Shown here piece after piece: positions 1 to 8,924 of a stretch of 21,961 nt of DNA. Below the pieces are notes generated by a model. That model was given only the letters and a program-made list of their open reading frames with translations, made no database searches and was not told the origin of the DNA. Positions within the stretch are counted from its first letter, which is position 1. Every line of letters starts with the position of its first letter. The stretch is from Gracilaria vermiculophylla (lineage: Eukaryota; Rhodophyta; Florideophyceae; Gracilariales; Gracilariaceae). Where the stretch lies: the NCBI GenBank assembly GCA_019155205.2, contig JAHNZQ020000308.1, forward strand, positions 5,515,718 to 5,537,678, written 5' to 3'. A program made the position numbers and the translations under genes.

Positions 1-276
1 CAGAGGAATAAACTCTGCACGAACAATCTCCTTGAATTCTTGCCATGTCTGTGGAATATTGTTGAATTGAACCTTCATGTACCACCAATTTGCAGCATTT
101 CCCTTCATTAACGTAGAGGCAAAGCTTGTTTTGGTTTGTTCATTCAACTGCAGGTTTGGATTCGCAACCTATAACAAATCAAAGTAAACATTCATTTGAT
201 ACAACCACGAATTTACTGCTAAAGCATCACGACAACCTTCAAACGGTTCGGGTTTGGTCGGTTTCATGGATTTCAT
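1..276 (-). pseudogene. gag: Gag (Retrotrans_gag-type capsid) N-terminal part of E1
   Basis: The protein forms the virus-like particle that packages element RNA. The frame from the ATG at 276-274 begins MKSMKPTKPEPFEG and contains the core of the retrotransposon Gag family: NSWLYQMNVYF, then KGNAANWWYMKV, then TWQEFKEIVRAEFIPL at the window edge. The W-W...W..F pattern is typical of the Gag family of Ty3/gypsy elements (Pfam Retrotrans_gag). A TAG at 171-169 interrupts the frame between residues DLL and VANPN; the frame is otherwise open for all 92 codons. The start was chosen because it is the first ATG after a stop and lies about 200 bases after the LTR. The gene continues to the left of the window. 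Assignment to Gag is firm; the exact clade is not. Confidence 0.82.
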
Positions 277-461
277 CTTGAAGCACAGTCAAGAACTATT
301 CTTCGAAAACTTATTTCTTCTTCTCAGAATGTACCCTACACAGGGTACCAATTTTGGTCACCCGGTTCGAATCCCACCGGGGAGTTCGACTTGGCCACGA
401 CTGTTGATCGACTGTTGCTCGGCGACGCAGTACGGCGATGCTACCAGTGAAATGGTCAAGT

Positions 462-477
462 AGTACTGGTGTCGCCA
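462..477 (-). other. Putative primer-binding site of E1
   Basis: On the minus strand TGGCGACACCAGTACT begins two bases after the LTR end. A primer-binding site is complementary to the 3' end of a tRNA, so it starts with TGG (complement of CCA). The spacing and start fit Ty3/gypsy elements. The primer tRNA was not identified. Confidence 0.6.
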
Positions 478-479
478 GT

Positions 480-682
480 TGTAGACGAACGACTTTTGTT
501 TTCGGTGAAGGCTGGCTGAGAACTTCCGATCGGGAAGACTCAGACCGACTTTACTGTTCTAAATAGAACATTCTAGATAATTCTTGAGACCTTCGATATA
601 TGTCTAGAATTTTCGTAGAAACACATCGAACAGCGAAGTAAAAATGTAGAAATCTCGAGAAATCTCGAGTCAGATCGTTACA
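480..682 (-). repeat. 5' LTR of E1 (203 bp)
   Basis: On the minus strand it starts TGTAACGATC and ends CTACA, giving TGTA...TACA inverted ends. It is followed after two bases by a TGG-type primer-binding site. It contains a 10-bp tandem repeat (aaatctcgag, 650-669), a TATA-like stretch (595-600) and GAA/TTC arrays. There is no second copy in the window, so the outer border rests on the termini, the primer-binding site and the abrupt change to the fold-back repeat at 683. Confidence 0.65.
566..620 (-). promoter_or_regulatory. Heat-shock-element-like array and TATA-like box in the E1 LTR
   Basis: In plus coordinates GAA (566-568), TTC (571-573), GAT (576-578), TTC (581-583) and GAG (586-588) follow an exact 5-bp period, which is the layout bound by heat-shock factor (nGAAn/nTTCn). 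A second cluster has GAA at 607, TTC at 612 and GAA at 618, the last one base off phase. Between them lies gatatatg (594-601), which on the minus strand would place transcription start near 565-570. Function is inferred from pattern alone. Confidence 0.4.
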
Positions 683-1098
683 GTCGCGGGTTCAAGCCCC
701 GCCGTGGTTCAAATAAGATCTTTGTACGCTGCCACTGAGAGCGTGATGCACTGTAAGATTCTACCTCCCCGGCTGATAGCACAGCTCGAGATGGGCCGAC
801 GTTCTCAGGAAAAGAGGAGGAGTATGAAAAGTCATGGCACACGTACAGCGAACCAGCGCAAGAGCGCCAGAGTTGCTCATGACTTTTCATACTGTAGAAA
901 AACAGTTGAGCAACTCCGGCGCTCCTGCGCTGCTTCGCTGTACGTGTCCCATGACTTTTCATACTCCTTTTTTCCTGTGGACGTCGGCTCATCTCGAGCT
1001 GTGCTATCAGCCGGGCAGAGTATTTTACAGTGCATCGCGCTTTCAATGGCAGCGTTCAAAGATCTTATTTGAACCACGGCGGGGCTTGAACCCACGAC
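683..1098. repeat. Long fold-back (hairpin) repeat with tRNA-like T-arm at both ends
   Basis: Bases 683-879 and 907-1098 are imperfect reverse complements, so this is a hairpin with arms of about 190-197 bases and a 27-base loop. Each arm's outer end carries a tRNA T-arm: five-base stem, loop ttcaagc, five-base stem (gcggg/cccgc on the left, gtggg/cccgc on the right), followed by cgtggttc, which resembles an acceptor 3' strand. Inside each arm a 15-base pair (gtatgaaaagtcatg, 822-836; catgacttttcatac, 878-892) makes a smaller nested inverted repeat. It encodes no convincing protein; open frames through it are by-products of the symmetry. Candidates are a fold-back MITE or a tail-to-tail pair of tRNA-derived SINE-like units. 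Confidence 0.8.
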
Positions 1099-1110
1099 CC
1101 CTGTATCTGG
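1079..1110 (-). other. tRNA 3'-half-like sequence at the right end of the fold-back repeat
   Basis: On the minus strand, ccagatacaggggtc leads into gtggg, loop ttcaagc, cccgc. The stem is five paired positions including one G-T, and a B-box-like GGGTTCAAGCC is present. No convincing D-arm, A box or paired anticodon stem precedes it, so this is not called as a tRNA gene. Confidence 0.5.
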
Positions 1111-1123
1111 GCCCATAACTATT

Positions 1124-1188
1124 GAAAAACAGTCCAGCAACTCCGGCGCTCCTGCGCTGGTTCGCTGTACGTGTCCCATGACTTTTTA
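1124..1188 (+). repeat. Partial third copy of the inner part of the fold-back repeat
   Basis: This stretch matches 894-962 closely: gaaaaacag, then agcaactccggcgctcctgc, then ttcgctgtacgtgtcccatg and actttt. It lacks the tRNA-like end. It suggests nested insertion or unequal duplication of the same family. Confidence 0.75.
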
Positions 1189-1621
1189 TAATCATCTGCT
1201 ACCTAACTTAGTGTTTAAATGATGATCAACAAACAATTACAGGGTTTTAAACACCGCCCTGTTTACCATTTCAGTCCCAAAAACTTCGAAGCACTGCTAT
1301 ATGTCTTTCTTCAGTCTGAGTTTACTGTTCCGTATTTTTTTCATATTTTTCCACAGCTGAGCCCTGGCTTACATTTGTTACAAACCCATCAACAGGTGAC
1401 CACACCTAAATGGTGGCTCGTTGGATGGAGAACTGAGAAGCCTTGACATTGACGTTGAAGGGTGGGGCCCGTCACGTTTCAATAGAGTTTCATTACCAAT
1501 ATGCACAGTTAAACTCTCGTTCGCTCTAACCATCGATGGTTTCTTGGCTGCAGTGCTTTGCGTTTTCTTTTGTCTGGGGCTTTTGCCTATCGTTTTTCTT
1601 GCCGGCTGCGCATGTGTTTTC

Positions 1622-1990
1622 AGCCATACGTAATTTTGAAGATGCCTCGCAAGCAGGTAACCAATTTGTCCACGATGGTTCCCAGAGAGAGAGTACGGAA
1701 TCTTTGGCATCCGCAGACTCGTCTTGCTATGCATGTTCAGCGGTTTTTCAACCCGCCTTGTTTTCTCCAATAATCTCAATCTCTCGACTGCTGTTTGATT
1801 GGAATGGAAAAAAACCGCTCATCATTTGAAAGATACACACTCCAAAAGTAAACATATCAACAGATGCGTTGTCACTTTTTCCGCGCAGTATTTTCGGAGC
1901 CTGATACAGCCTGCTTCCGATTGTTCCCCGTACTCGTTGATCTTCTTTGTCACCGAAAAAGACGCGCCCAAAACCGGATAAAAGGAGCTC
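1622..1990 (-). pseudogene. Protein kinase C-lobe fragment (eukaryotic Ser/Thr type, decayed)
   Basis: A protein kinase phosphorylates Ser/Thr residues; this fragment covers subdomains VII to about XI. Visible in order: LLLSGFGRVFF at the DFG position, GTIGSRLYQAPKILRG at the activation and P+1 loop (APE position), SVDMFTFGVCIFQMMSGFFPF for the D-W-S-x-G helix region, and after two stops ESADAKDSVLSLWEPSW and LPACEASSKL, matching the helix that ends in the conserved R of subdomain XI. The metal-binding D of DFG is G and the E of APE is K, so catalysis would be lost even without the stops (TGA 1750-1748, TAG 1729-1727). No N-lobe or HRD motif is found upstream at 1991-2240. It could be a processed or broken pseudogene, or an exon whose partners lie elsewhere. 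The kinase call is firm; the subfamily is not assigned. Confidence 0.75.
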
Positions 1991-3540
1991 AGTATGGAAT
2001 TGAGTACGTGGACTGCTAACCGGACTGTTACAGCGGACTGTGCACTACGTACTGCAACGCATTATACGCAAACGGGTTCTGTACTGCGCATAAGCTTACT
2101 TCAGCGCAGATATTGCGTAATATCCTTGCGAGTGGTCCAGGCAAGTACAGACCAATTCGTTCGTTCAATTAACAGACTTGTACAATTAAAGTCTGTGCTT
2201 CAAAGCACGTTAGTACAATGCGTTTCAAAAATATAGGACTGCCATAACGCTCGCCAAAATGTGCAAGTTTTCCTACTGTAGCCGTCATTTTCACTAAAGT
2301 AAACCCGTCCAAATTCGCCATTCAAAAAGATAGGACATTTCGAACTTGCGCGTGATTATTTCCACAACACGTTGTTTATTTTCCTCAAAGAGACATAAGA
2401 TCTTCTAAATTAAAAGCTTATAACAACATAATTCAAAAGGTAACCTAGATCTAAGCAGTTATTCTCATATGTATACTATTCTCTAAGATATTTGCTGTAA
2501 TATAAACATAAAGTTATATTGATAGCCTAATAATGCTCAACTCTAATAATAGTCATAACGTTTTGCAAGAACGTTATCCTGGAAATTTACCTTGCATTAG
2601 GACCTAAACTACATGAATAATACGTTTCTAAAAAGAAACAAAATAGTAATGAAAAAGGGTTTAAAAGTCATTTTGTTCAAAAAACTAAACAACAGTTCCT
2701 TTTGGAAGCTTTAAATGAACAATAAAAGATCCTTTAGTGTGCAATTAGCCCTACAGAAAAGGCTAGCTGCAAAAAGAATGTATTTTATGTTGTGTATAAC
2801 TTTGGTCTAAATGCACAACAATGTTTCACACATTGCTATCATAAGATAAATAGAGCAAACAAAATTGAAACATAGTAAAGCTGTATTAAAGCTTATATTA
2901 TGCTATGAACTGGATTCTCAATGAACAAAAAGTACATATAAAGCTTTCTCAGTGAGCACTATAGACTCAAAAAGGCTTAAAATTGCTTTCACATAACATT
3001 TCATAAACGTTTACATATCTTTCCAGAAATATAAAATACTTTTTTTACCAATAAAGCGCCACGGTGTAGTAGTGCAAAGCAATTAAAAAAGTTCTCTGCT
3101 AACTATAAATTAACTCCACCTTTTTACTTACGCGTTGTGATCACTTAAACCCCTTTAGAAATGAATAATTTGAACTTCTTAGAATGCTTTACGGCCATTA
3201 CAGGACATTCTGAACAAGTTTGCATTAACAAAAAAGATTGGAAATAGCGCAAAAATGATGAATACTTCTGATATAGGACGTTAAAGAAACCCGATGAAAA
3301 ACCATTGAAGTATTATTAATTAGTACACAGAAGGAAACATCAACTACTGAAGAAGGCAAAATGAAGTTGGAAAAAGGGAATGCTCTATGATTTTGAAATG
3401 CATATTTAATTTGAAAGCTTTTGAAGACTAATTTTTGTAGCCCTATAGTTCTAAAATCGATTATTTGCATAAAAAAACTAGGTGTCCTATACTTTTGAAA
3501 CAGACTTCGGAACCTAGTTTTACTTCGTAAAGAGCCTAGA
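1991..3540. other. AT-rich stretch with no recognisable gene
   Basis: About 1.5 kb with no convincing coding frame on either strand. From about 2400 it is AT-rich with dense stops. A minus-strand open frame at 3225-3560 has no recognisable motif and runs into the repeat at 3541. No RNA gene, LTR end or strong tandem repeat was seen. Confidence 0.6.
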
Positions 3541-3765
3541 GACAGGGCTGGCAGGTTCAAGCCCCGCTGTGGTTCGAATAAGATCTTTGTACGCTTTCAC
3601 TGACAGCGCGATGCACTGTAAGATACATTCCGCCCGGCTGGTAATACAGCCTGAGATGTGCCGAGATCCCCAAGAAAAAGGCAGGAGTATGAAAGTAGAG
3701 TGACATGTACAGTTAACCAACTCAGAACAGTCGAAGTTGCTCAACTACATTTTCATACACAGGCT
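3541..3765 (+). repeat. Single-arm copy of the tRNA-ended repeat
   Basis: The copy starts with a T-arm (gcagg, ttcaagc, cccgc) followed by tgtggttcgaataagatctt, then gcgcgatgcactgtaagat, and ends with a small inverted repeat (gtatgaaagta and tacattttcatac). It aligns along its length to one arm of the 683-1098 hairpin but is not followed by a second arm. It shows that the unit of dispersal can be a monomer of about 225 bases. Confidence 0.78.
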
Positions 3766-4281
3766 TTAAAGCGGGGAAGTCCTCAATCCAGATATTTTCA
3801 ACCGTTATGTTACGCTACACGAACTGTTTTGGAATTGGGATAGTGGGTAGCGGAAACCAGGTTTCCAGCAATTTTCCGCTTATCAGCCTCCAAAACAATA
3901 TCGCCTCTGTCAGAGATGTGAGCCTCCAGGCGATGGCACTGCAGCCTTTTTGTGACCAAGACCGTGCAGTTTTTCTCGATAAGCTTTTCTTACGTGTCGT
4001 GACGTACACAGTAGATAAAATTAGATTCAGCCGGGTATCGCGTAATTGAAAACCTGTAGACGATTCCACGCAGTGCAATCTCAAGTCTTGCAATATCTAG
4101 TTAGTGAAACCGTGACGTAGTAGAATAGAAAAGTCATACACACCCACGCATCCACGAGATCTTCTAGTCCCATTTAGCGACGTTCGAGCACTAAAAGAAG
4201 GCTCACTTTATCTACGTAAGCTATAGAGAGACGGTCAAGTGTTTGATTGAACTTCCTTGGCTCTCCTCGGATCAACATCTA
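3766..4281. other. Spacer between repeat copy and E2; no recognisable gene
   Basis: Overlapping short open frames exist at 3807-4049 (plus) and 3815-4093 (minus), with no motif I can tie to a family. The last 200 bases before the E2 LTR contain none of the integrase N-terminal sequence that would be expected if E2 had inserted into E3. Confidence 0.5.
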
Positions 4282-4743
4282 TGTTCTACAGTGGATTCCA
4301 ATATGATATTGTCCTTGAAGTATTGTAGAATTTAGATTTATTTTTAGATAATTGGTGTAGGTAGCTACTACAGTAGCGAGACCTGTCCAGGTGGGCTCCC
4401 GGTACGGTACGTAATCTGACGGTCGAGCTCCACCTCTGAGAGGAAGTAGACCAAGCACCTCTGAGTCTTCCTCTACTTCTTCCGGTGGAGACTCTTGTCT
4501 AACGTCCTCAGGTTTCTGAGCCGCCGATTCCCAGGTTGCCGAAACGCAGCGCCTGTAAGAGCATTGGCCGCCCAGTGATCCCCATTCTCCGCTTGGTGCT
4601 CGCAGACCCTCTTTCTAGATCCCCCCGGCTCGCGATCGTGTTTAGTGGAGACCATCTTTAGGAACTCGTGCCTTTGCAGTCACCAAAAACTCCTAACGGA
4701 TGATGTGCGCGGTCACCTGGAATAGAGAACTAACAATACCACA
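4282..4743 (+). repeat. 5' LTR of E2 (462 bp, internally deleted)
   Basis: It starts tgttctacag and ends aataccaca. Aligned with the 3' LTR, it matches at the start (gatattgtc-cttga blocks), lacks roughly 100 bases after about 4321, then matches again from tgtagaatttagatttattt (4324) to the end. No canonical TGG primer-binding site follows; the next bases are accggtctcccggct. Confidence 0.85.
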
Positions 4744-4815
4744 ACCGGTCTCCCGGCTTAAAAGGTCAGTTTCCTATAGAAATCAAAAGAGTCGCGACAG
4801 AACTGTATTGCTAGC

Positions 4816-6774
4816 TTGCATCGATTTGAACCGAACAGTAGAATTCTTCCTAACGGTGATTCGGAAGTGCAAGGAAATAACCTCCGACCTACTCCTAAAT
4901 GGACCCCTCGGAACCTCCAACGGATACCTCTATACAGGACCCATAAGCAACCGCCTCCGTTGGTGGGCGCAGCACGCGCAGTGCTCCCTAGGAGATGGCC
5001 GTCAGACTGGAGGACCCGGAAAGTCTCCTTCGGTAACCTGGATCCTCTGTGGAGCGTTTCAGGAATCATCTTAGGAGACTGCACGATCGGAGGCAAGCGA
5101 AACCCCCCGAGACACCTCTAAAAAACGCCGACGTGGAGGTCATAGAACAGCACACGGCATCGCAGCCGCCAGCTCTGCAGCTGCAGGTACGGGAAAACTC
5201 GGAGTATAACTCCCTCTTGGAGTCACCGGCCTCGCGCCTTACGGTTTGGCTCTCACATAAGCTGGCCAAATGAATTCCTGCAGGTGTTGAGAGACATTTC
5301 GGGCGGGGCGCTCCGCCACGCTCTTGTCGAGTATATCGCAAAGGAAAGTGCTCACCTTACCGTGGATGCGCTGCTGAATTCGAACGCCTTCCCAAAGGTG
5401 ATCTCAGATGTTATCCGTGCGGAGGTTCGCTCCCAAACCGCGCTGCTGCTCCCCACAGCGGCATTTCAAAGTCATTCTTCCGTATACGAGAGGTTCCCTC
5501 TATTACCACCTAAGGTGATACCGGGCAAAGAAGGATTGGATATAGCTAGCCCCTAGGCGAGAGGAGGAAAGCATACCGCCGCAGGGAAACGGGAACATTT
5601 CAGGAATACTGCTATGACCCGTCCGCGCCTGTCGCCACACGGAGGAGGGCAGGATACCGGTCACGAGCTACTTCACCCAAGGAGAGTAACACAGGATTCT
5701 CCTCAGATGAATCGCGATAGGGGGGATATCGTCAGGCACTCAGGCAACTCACAGAAAAGACGTCGAAGAAAACGAAGGGAGAAAAACAGAAAGCAAGACA
5801 CTGACTCGGAGAGAAGCTCAGATTTTGAATCCGTTATCAGCTCCAGCTTGGAGCAGAATTTATCTCCGAAAGAGAAAAGCAGGAGGGTCAAGAAGGTCGT
5901 CCTGCTTAACGACGTCTTCGCCAAAGTGGTGCAGTATGACACCTACTGGTTGAATGATCGCTTCACTATTTAGAACGCGTCGGTCGCTAAACGACTTACG
6001 AAGATCCAGCGCCGGATGGATGTTCAGATGAGGATGCACTCCTTCGCAGGTGAAGACCACATTTTTGTGTCGAATTTTCTAATACACTTCCGTTCGGCGT
6101 GGAATACCAATGGTGTCTATGAGGAGCCCGCAGTCTGGTGCTTTTAGTTATACACCACAGGTCAAGCGCACTTCCTTGTGCAGCCCCGCCACACAAGGGA
6201 GAGCATCATCGTAGATGATTCTGGCACGGAGTTCTTGATGACCCACCCCGAGGTGGTATATTTCCTCGTTAAAAGGTACGAAACGGATGAGGCAATAGCC
6301 GATCCCGAAAATGAAGCCGCCTCCTTTAGGCAGAGTAAGGAAACGGCTGAAACGGAGTTTTCACAGACGTTGTTGATGAAAGCCTTAAGGTGCGGGAGCG
6401 TGTACTCCGAACAGCGGTTGAAGTCTTTGTTTGTTGAGGCCCTCATGCCCTGGACCCATGCCCGGGTGCCTAATCATTTGACGATGCACCCGAAGACCAC
6501 CTGTACGGAACTAACACATTTCGCGGAGTCCTATGGGGAAACCTATCGTGCAACTCGCCGCAGACACGCTTCAGTTTTCTACAACGTAACGGCCTTAAGG
6601 ACACGTGGGGCATGCGCCCTGGTATTGGACCCCAGCACCTCGGAGGAGGTTGCCGAGCTCACTCTCAATGGAGAGCACGAGGCCTTTACACTCACATACA
6701 TTTCATCTCAAGGAGCACGGTCCAGGACGAGGACACCCTCATCCCTTACCTCGTATGCTTTGGAAAGATTCTAA
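4816..6774 (+). pseudogene. gag: Gag of E2 (capsid polyprotein, frameshifted)
   Basis: Gag assembles the particle. The N-terminal part must be read through two frame changes: 4816-5121 in one frame, 5049-5273 in another (ending LTVWLSHKLAK), then back from 5284 with VLRDISGGALRHALVEYI. A basic stretch (QKRRRRKRREKNRK) sits near 5755-5796. From about 5890 the capsid is visible: VVQYDTYWLNDRF, then after a stop at 5971-5973 HIFVSNFLIHFRSAWNTNGV, after a TAG near 6148 TGQAHFLVQ and PEVVYFLVKRYETDEAIAD, then LRCGSVYSEQRLKSLFVEAL and LTHFAESYGETYRATRR. The CG-vY-seqrL--fFveaL pattern is characteristic of Ty3/gypsy Gag capsids. The true start is unclear because of decay. Confidence 0.78.
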
Positions 6775-7290
6775 AGGACTATCCGAATTACAAACCCTCG
6801 GGGCTACCCATCGCCTTGCAATATTTGCTTGTCTCGAGAGCCATTTCGCTTTACATCTCTCACCCCGACGATGCGGTCTGCCATGCTGCAGAAACGGGAA
6901 AAGAATTTCCAGAACCTGAAGGACACACCAACGGAGAGCGGAAGTTATCGAACCGCGTATCACGATGTCCGCTCCGTTCAAGAAAACTAAGGTTACCACA
7001 TTCTAATTGTAGTGCATCTTGTCCTCCTCGCACGTGCTCCACCAGTGCATGGGCTAGAGTCCAAACCCGTTGCACCTCGAAGGAACACGTCACATCTCGA
7101 TGCGCAACCACAGCAGCCCCCCCCCCCCCCCACTGGAACTCAGATTCCCTCAAACCAGAAAAACCATCAGGGTCACGCGTAGAGGCTCCGGGTTGCTGCT
7201 TCCCGTCGAGCCTCGGCCCAACAGAGGTCGCCTCTAGGAAAGGAGGAGAAGCTATCTGCAAGGTCGACGCAGAAGCAGCGGACCCCCAAT
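6700..7290 (+). pseudogene. Gag C-terminal / nucleocapsid region of E2, heavily decayed
   Basis: Between the capsid and the protease the best frame changes near 6700 (DTLIPYLVCFGKILKDYPNY, then QYLLVSRAISLYISHPDDAV) and then becomes uninterpretable. A nucleocapsid zinc knuckle (C-x2-C-x4-H-x4-C) would be expected here; none fits in any frame, although Cys- and His-containing stretches occur near 7000-7100. A run of 15 C at 7117-7131 lies in this region and is a likely slippage site. Confidence 0.45.
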
Positions 7291-7294
7291 CTTT

Positions 7295-7663
7295 TTGGAC
7301 CCATTCGACACCTTTAAAGACTCTGTTTGTATGCTCCGTCGTGGAAAAATTAAGGTTTTGGCCTCTATAAGATGTTCTTTTCTCGCGTTCATAATAGGGC
7401 ACGCTATCTCTGACACTGGTGCTGACCCTAACTTGGTGCACGCTGACGTGCTCCCGCGGTCTACTCTCGGCTCCATGAGGACTGGCAGTATCTCTACGGT
7501 GAGAGATGTGTCGCGTCGAGCATTGAAAGTCCTCGTAGCTTTACTTTTGTATCTCCGGTTGGGCTCCTTACACGCGGCGAGCAATTTTACAGCACAGTGC
7601 ATATTGGGCACTTCCTTGTGGATCGGTATGTACGTGCAATATACCCACCCTTGCGGAAGGTGA
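7295..7663 (+). pseudogene. Retroviral-type aspartic protease of E2
   Basis: The protease cleaves the Gag-Pol polyprotein and works as a dimer, each subunit giving one Asp. The active-site motif is ISDTGADPNLVHADVLPRST, with D at 7412-7414; D-T-G-A followed by -nLv- is the hallmark of Ty3/gypsy proteases. Downstream FTAQCILGTSLWIGMYV fits the flap-to-C-terminal segment (consensus hydrophobic-hydrophobic-G-x-x-hydrophobic). The catalytic residues are intact, and this 123-codon frame is open, though it is out of frame with both Gag and RT, so the element cannot make a normal polyprotein. Confidence 0.8.
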
Positions 7664-8322
7664 CGTTTCACGACGCCGCTTCAGTAGGTATTGTGTGCGC
7701 ATCTCCGGGACAGGATGGCACTGCGCATAAGGTGAGTAATCTTCCAAAAGAGACGCAGTCGAATAAGCTCCGGGTGGTGAAGAGTGTTGAAATACCAGCG
7801 AGAAGGCAGACCCAAGTTTGGTTGCAGACCTCTGCATCCGGCCTCTCATTTCTAAAAGAGAGTCCGAATCTGACGACTAAGCAGCACTACTTCATGGCGA
7901 TAGGCGTTATAAAAATAGTACTGACTACTCCTTTCAGGGTTGTTCTTGCTAACCTAAAGGAGTAGGCTTTGGGGCTTCAAAAAGGATCCGGCGTCGGGTG
8001 GGTACTACCCATCCTTGCAGAGCTAGCGCATCTCCCTCATATGGAGGACCTTTCTGAACACGATGTAATCGCCATCATGGAAGTTTAAGCGGCGTTAACG
8101 ACTACTGACCAAGAGAAGCCTGCCACTTGGCAGGAGAAGCTCCAAATGGGCGAAGAGCTTAAAGAGTATTGCCCGTGGGTAGTGGAGAAGCTATCCGCCT
8201 TTGAGAACATGTGATATGGTCGCCTGGGATAAATGACTGCAGCCAAGCACCGAATCTAGCTTACGTCTGTGACAAAACCGGTACACCAACTCCCAAGGAG
8301 AGCCGGGCATCATGCGCCTAAT
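7664..8322 (+). pseudogene. Protease-RT linker of E2 Pol
   Basis: The frame starting about 7597 continues the Pol polyprotein: KSVEIPARRQTQVWLQTSAS, then ESPNLTTKQHYFMAIGVIKI and TTPFRVVLANLKE, which is the usual Ty3/gypsy segment before RT (consensus iPprsq-wv-v-t--G, then a-Gv---pf-v-vaN). After a stop at 7963-7965 the same frame gives AELAHLPHMEDLSEHDVIAI and WQEKLQMGEELKEYCPWVVE with stops between. No enzymatic domain is expected in this linker. Confidence 0.6.
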
Positions 8323-8924
8323 TTCGAACGCGATGAGGTCCAACGGATGCTGGATAAAGACGTTATCCAGCCCTTAAATCTCTAAAAGGCCTCCTCTGCG
8401 GTGTTTGCGAAGAGGAAAGATGGCTTCTTGAGGTTCTGTAATTACTATAAACGCCTCAACGAGGTAAAGGTACGCGATTTGTACCGATATCCTGTATGGA
8501 TGAATGTGTCGATTCCTTAGGTGATGCGTTCGTTTCCTCCACTCTGGATGGTATTAGTGGCTACTGCCAAACGGAGATGGAGGACTCCGGTAAGGATACG
8601 ACAACCTTCACCTCCCACTGTAGAATTATTATATTCGTGAGGATGGCATTTGGGTCGAAAAATGCATCCGCTACGTTCCAACGAGCGGTGGGCATACTCC
8701 TGTCGAATAAGAAGTGGCCGTACGCCATGGTGTATATTGACGATGTCACTATATACTCTTGCAGCGTGGAGGAGCACCTTGTGCATGTTACGCATGTGCT
8801 CCAACTCCTGAAGAATGCCGGACTCACCTTGAAACTGGAAAAGTGTTTCTTTTTGAAGTGCCCAATAGATTACTTGGGGCATGTTGTGCTCCGGAGCCAC
8901 CTACAGATTTCCATAGTGATTTAG
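8323..8924 (+). pseudogene. Reverse transcriptase of E2
   Basis: RT copies element RNA to cDNA. The fingers begin FERDEVQRMLDKDVIQP, then after a TAA FAKRKDGFLRFCNYYKRLNE, in one frame. The rest is open at 8496-8924: MDECVDSLGDAFVSSTLDG (first catalytic D at 8547-8549), GKDTTTFTSHCRIIIFVRMA, FGSKNASATFQRAV (usual F-G-L-x-N-A-P-A-T-F-Q), and YIDDVTIYSCSVEEHLVHV with the YxDD pair at 8733-8744. The thumb follows: HVLQLLKNAGLTLKLEKCFF and IDYLGHVV. All three catalytic Asp are present; a frameshift near 8490 and a stop at 8922-8924 break the gene. Family assignment is very secure. Confidence 0.93.

Larger units (their letters stand above)
1..682 (-). mobile_element. E1: 5' end of a Ty3/gypsy-like LTR retrotransposon, truncated by the window edge
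   Basis: Read on the minus strand, the order is LTR (682 to 480), a two-base gap, a TGG-starting primer-binding site, a leader of about 180 bases, and the start of a Gag gene. This is the standard 5' layout of a Ty3/gypsy element, and each part was found independently, which supports the assignment. The rest (pol and 3' LTR) would lie to the left of position 1. One in-frame stop in Gag suggests the copy is dead. Its outer LTR end abuts the tRNA-like end of a fold-back repeat at 683. Target-site duplication cannot be tested because the other end is missing. Confidence 0.75.

Noticed and set aside
352..385. Possible tRNA gene
   Set aside because: Only the B-box and T-loop fit; the T-stem has three mismatches in five positions and no D-arm or anticodon arm precedes it.
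678..1179. Several overlapping 90-120-codon open frames on both strands
   Set aside because: They lie wholly in the fold-back repeat and mirror each other because of the inverted symmetry; the translations include the T-arm and have no protein family features.
1421..1829. Plus-strand hydrophobic open frames
   Set aside because: They are antisense to the kinase remnant, and kinase motifs on the minus strand explain the stretch better.
3225..3560. 111-codon minus-strand open frame
   Set aside because: No motif, lies in AT-rich DNA and its start falls inside the tRNA-ended repeat.
3807..4093. Overlapping open frames of 80 (plus) and 92 (minus) codons
   Set aside because: Neither shows a recognisable motif; IGIVGSG on the plus strand recalls a nucleotide-binding loop but nothing around it supports that.
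7000..7110. Nucleocapsid zinc knuckle
   Set aside because: Cys and His are present in two frames but none fits C-x2-C-x4-H-x4-C.
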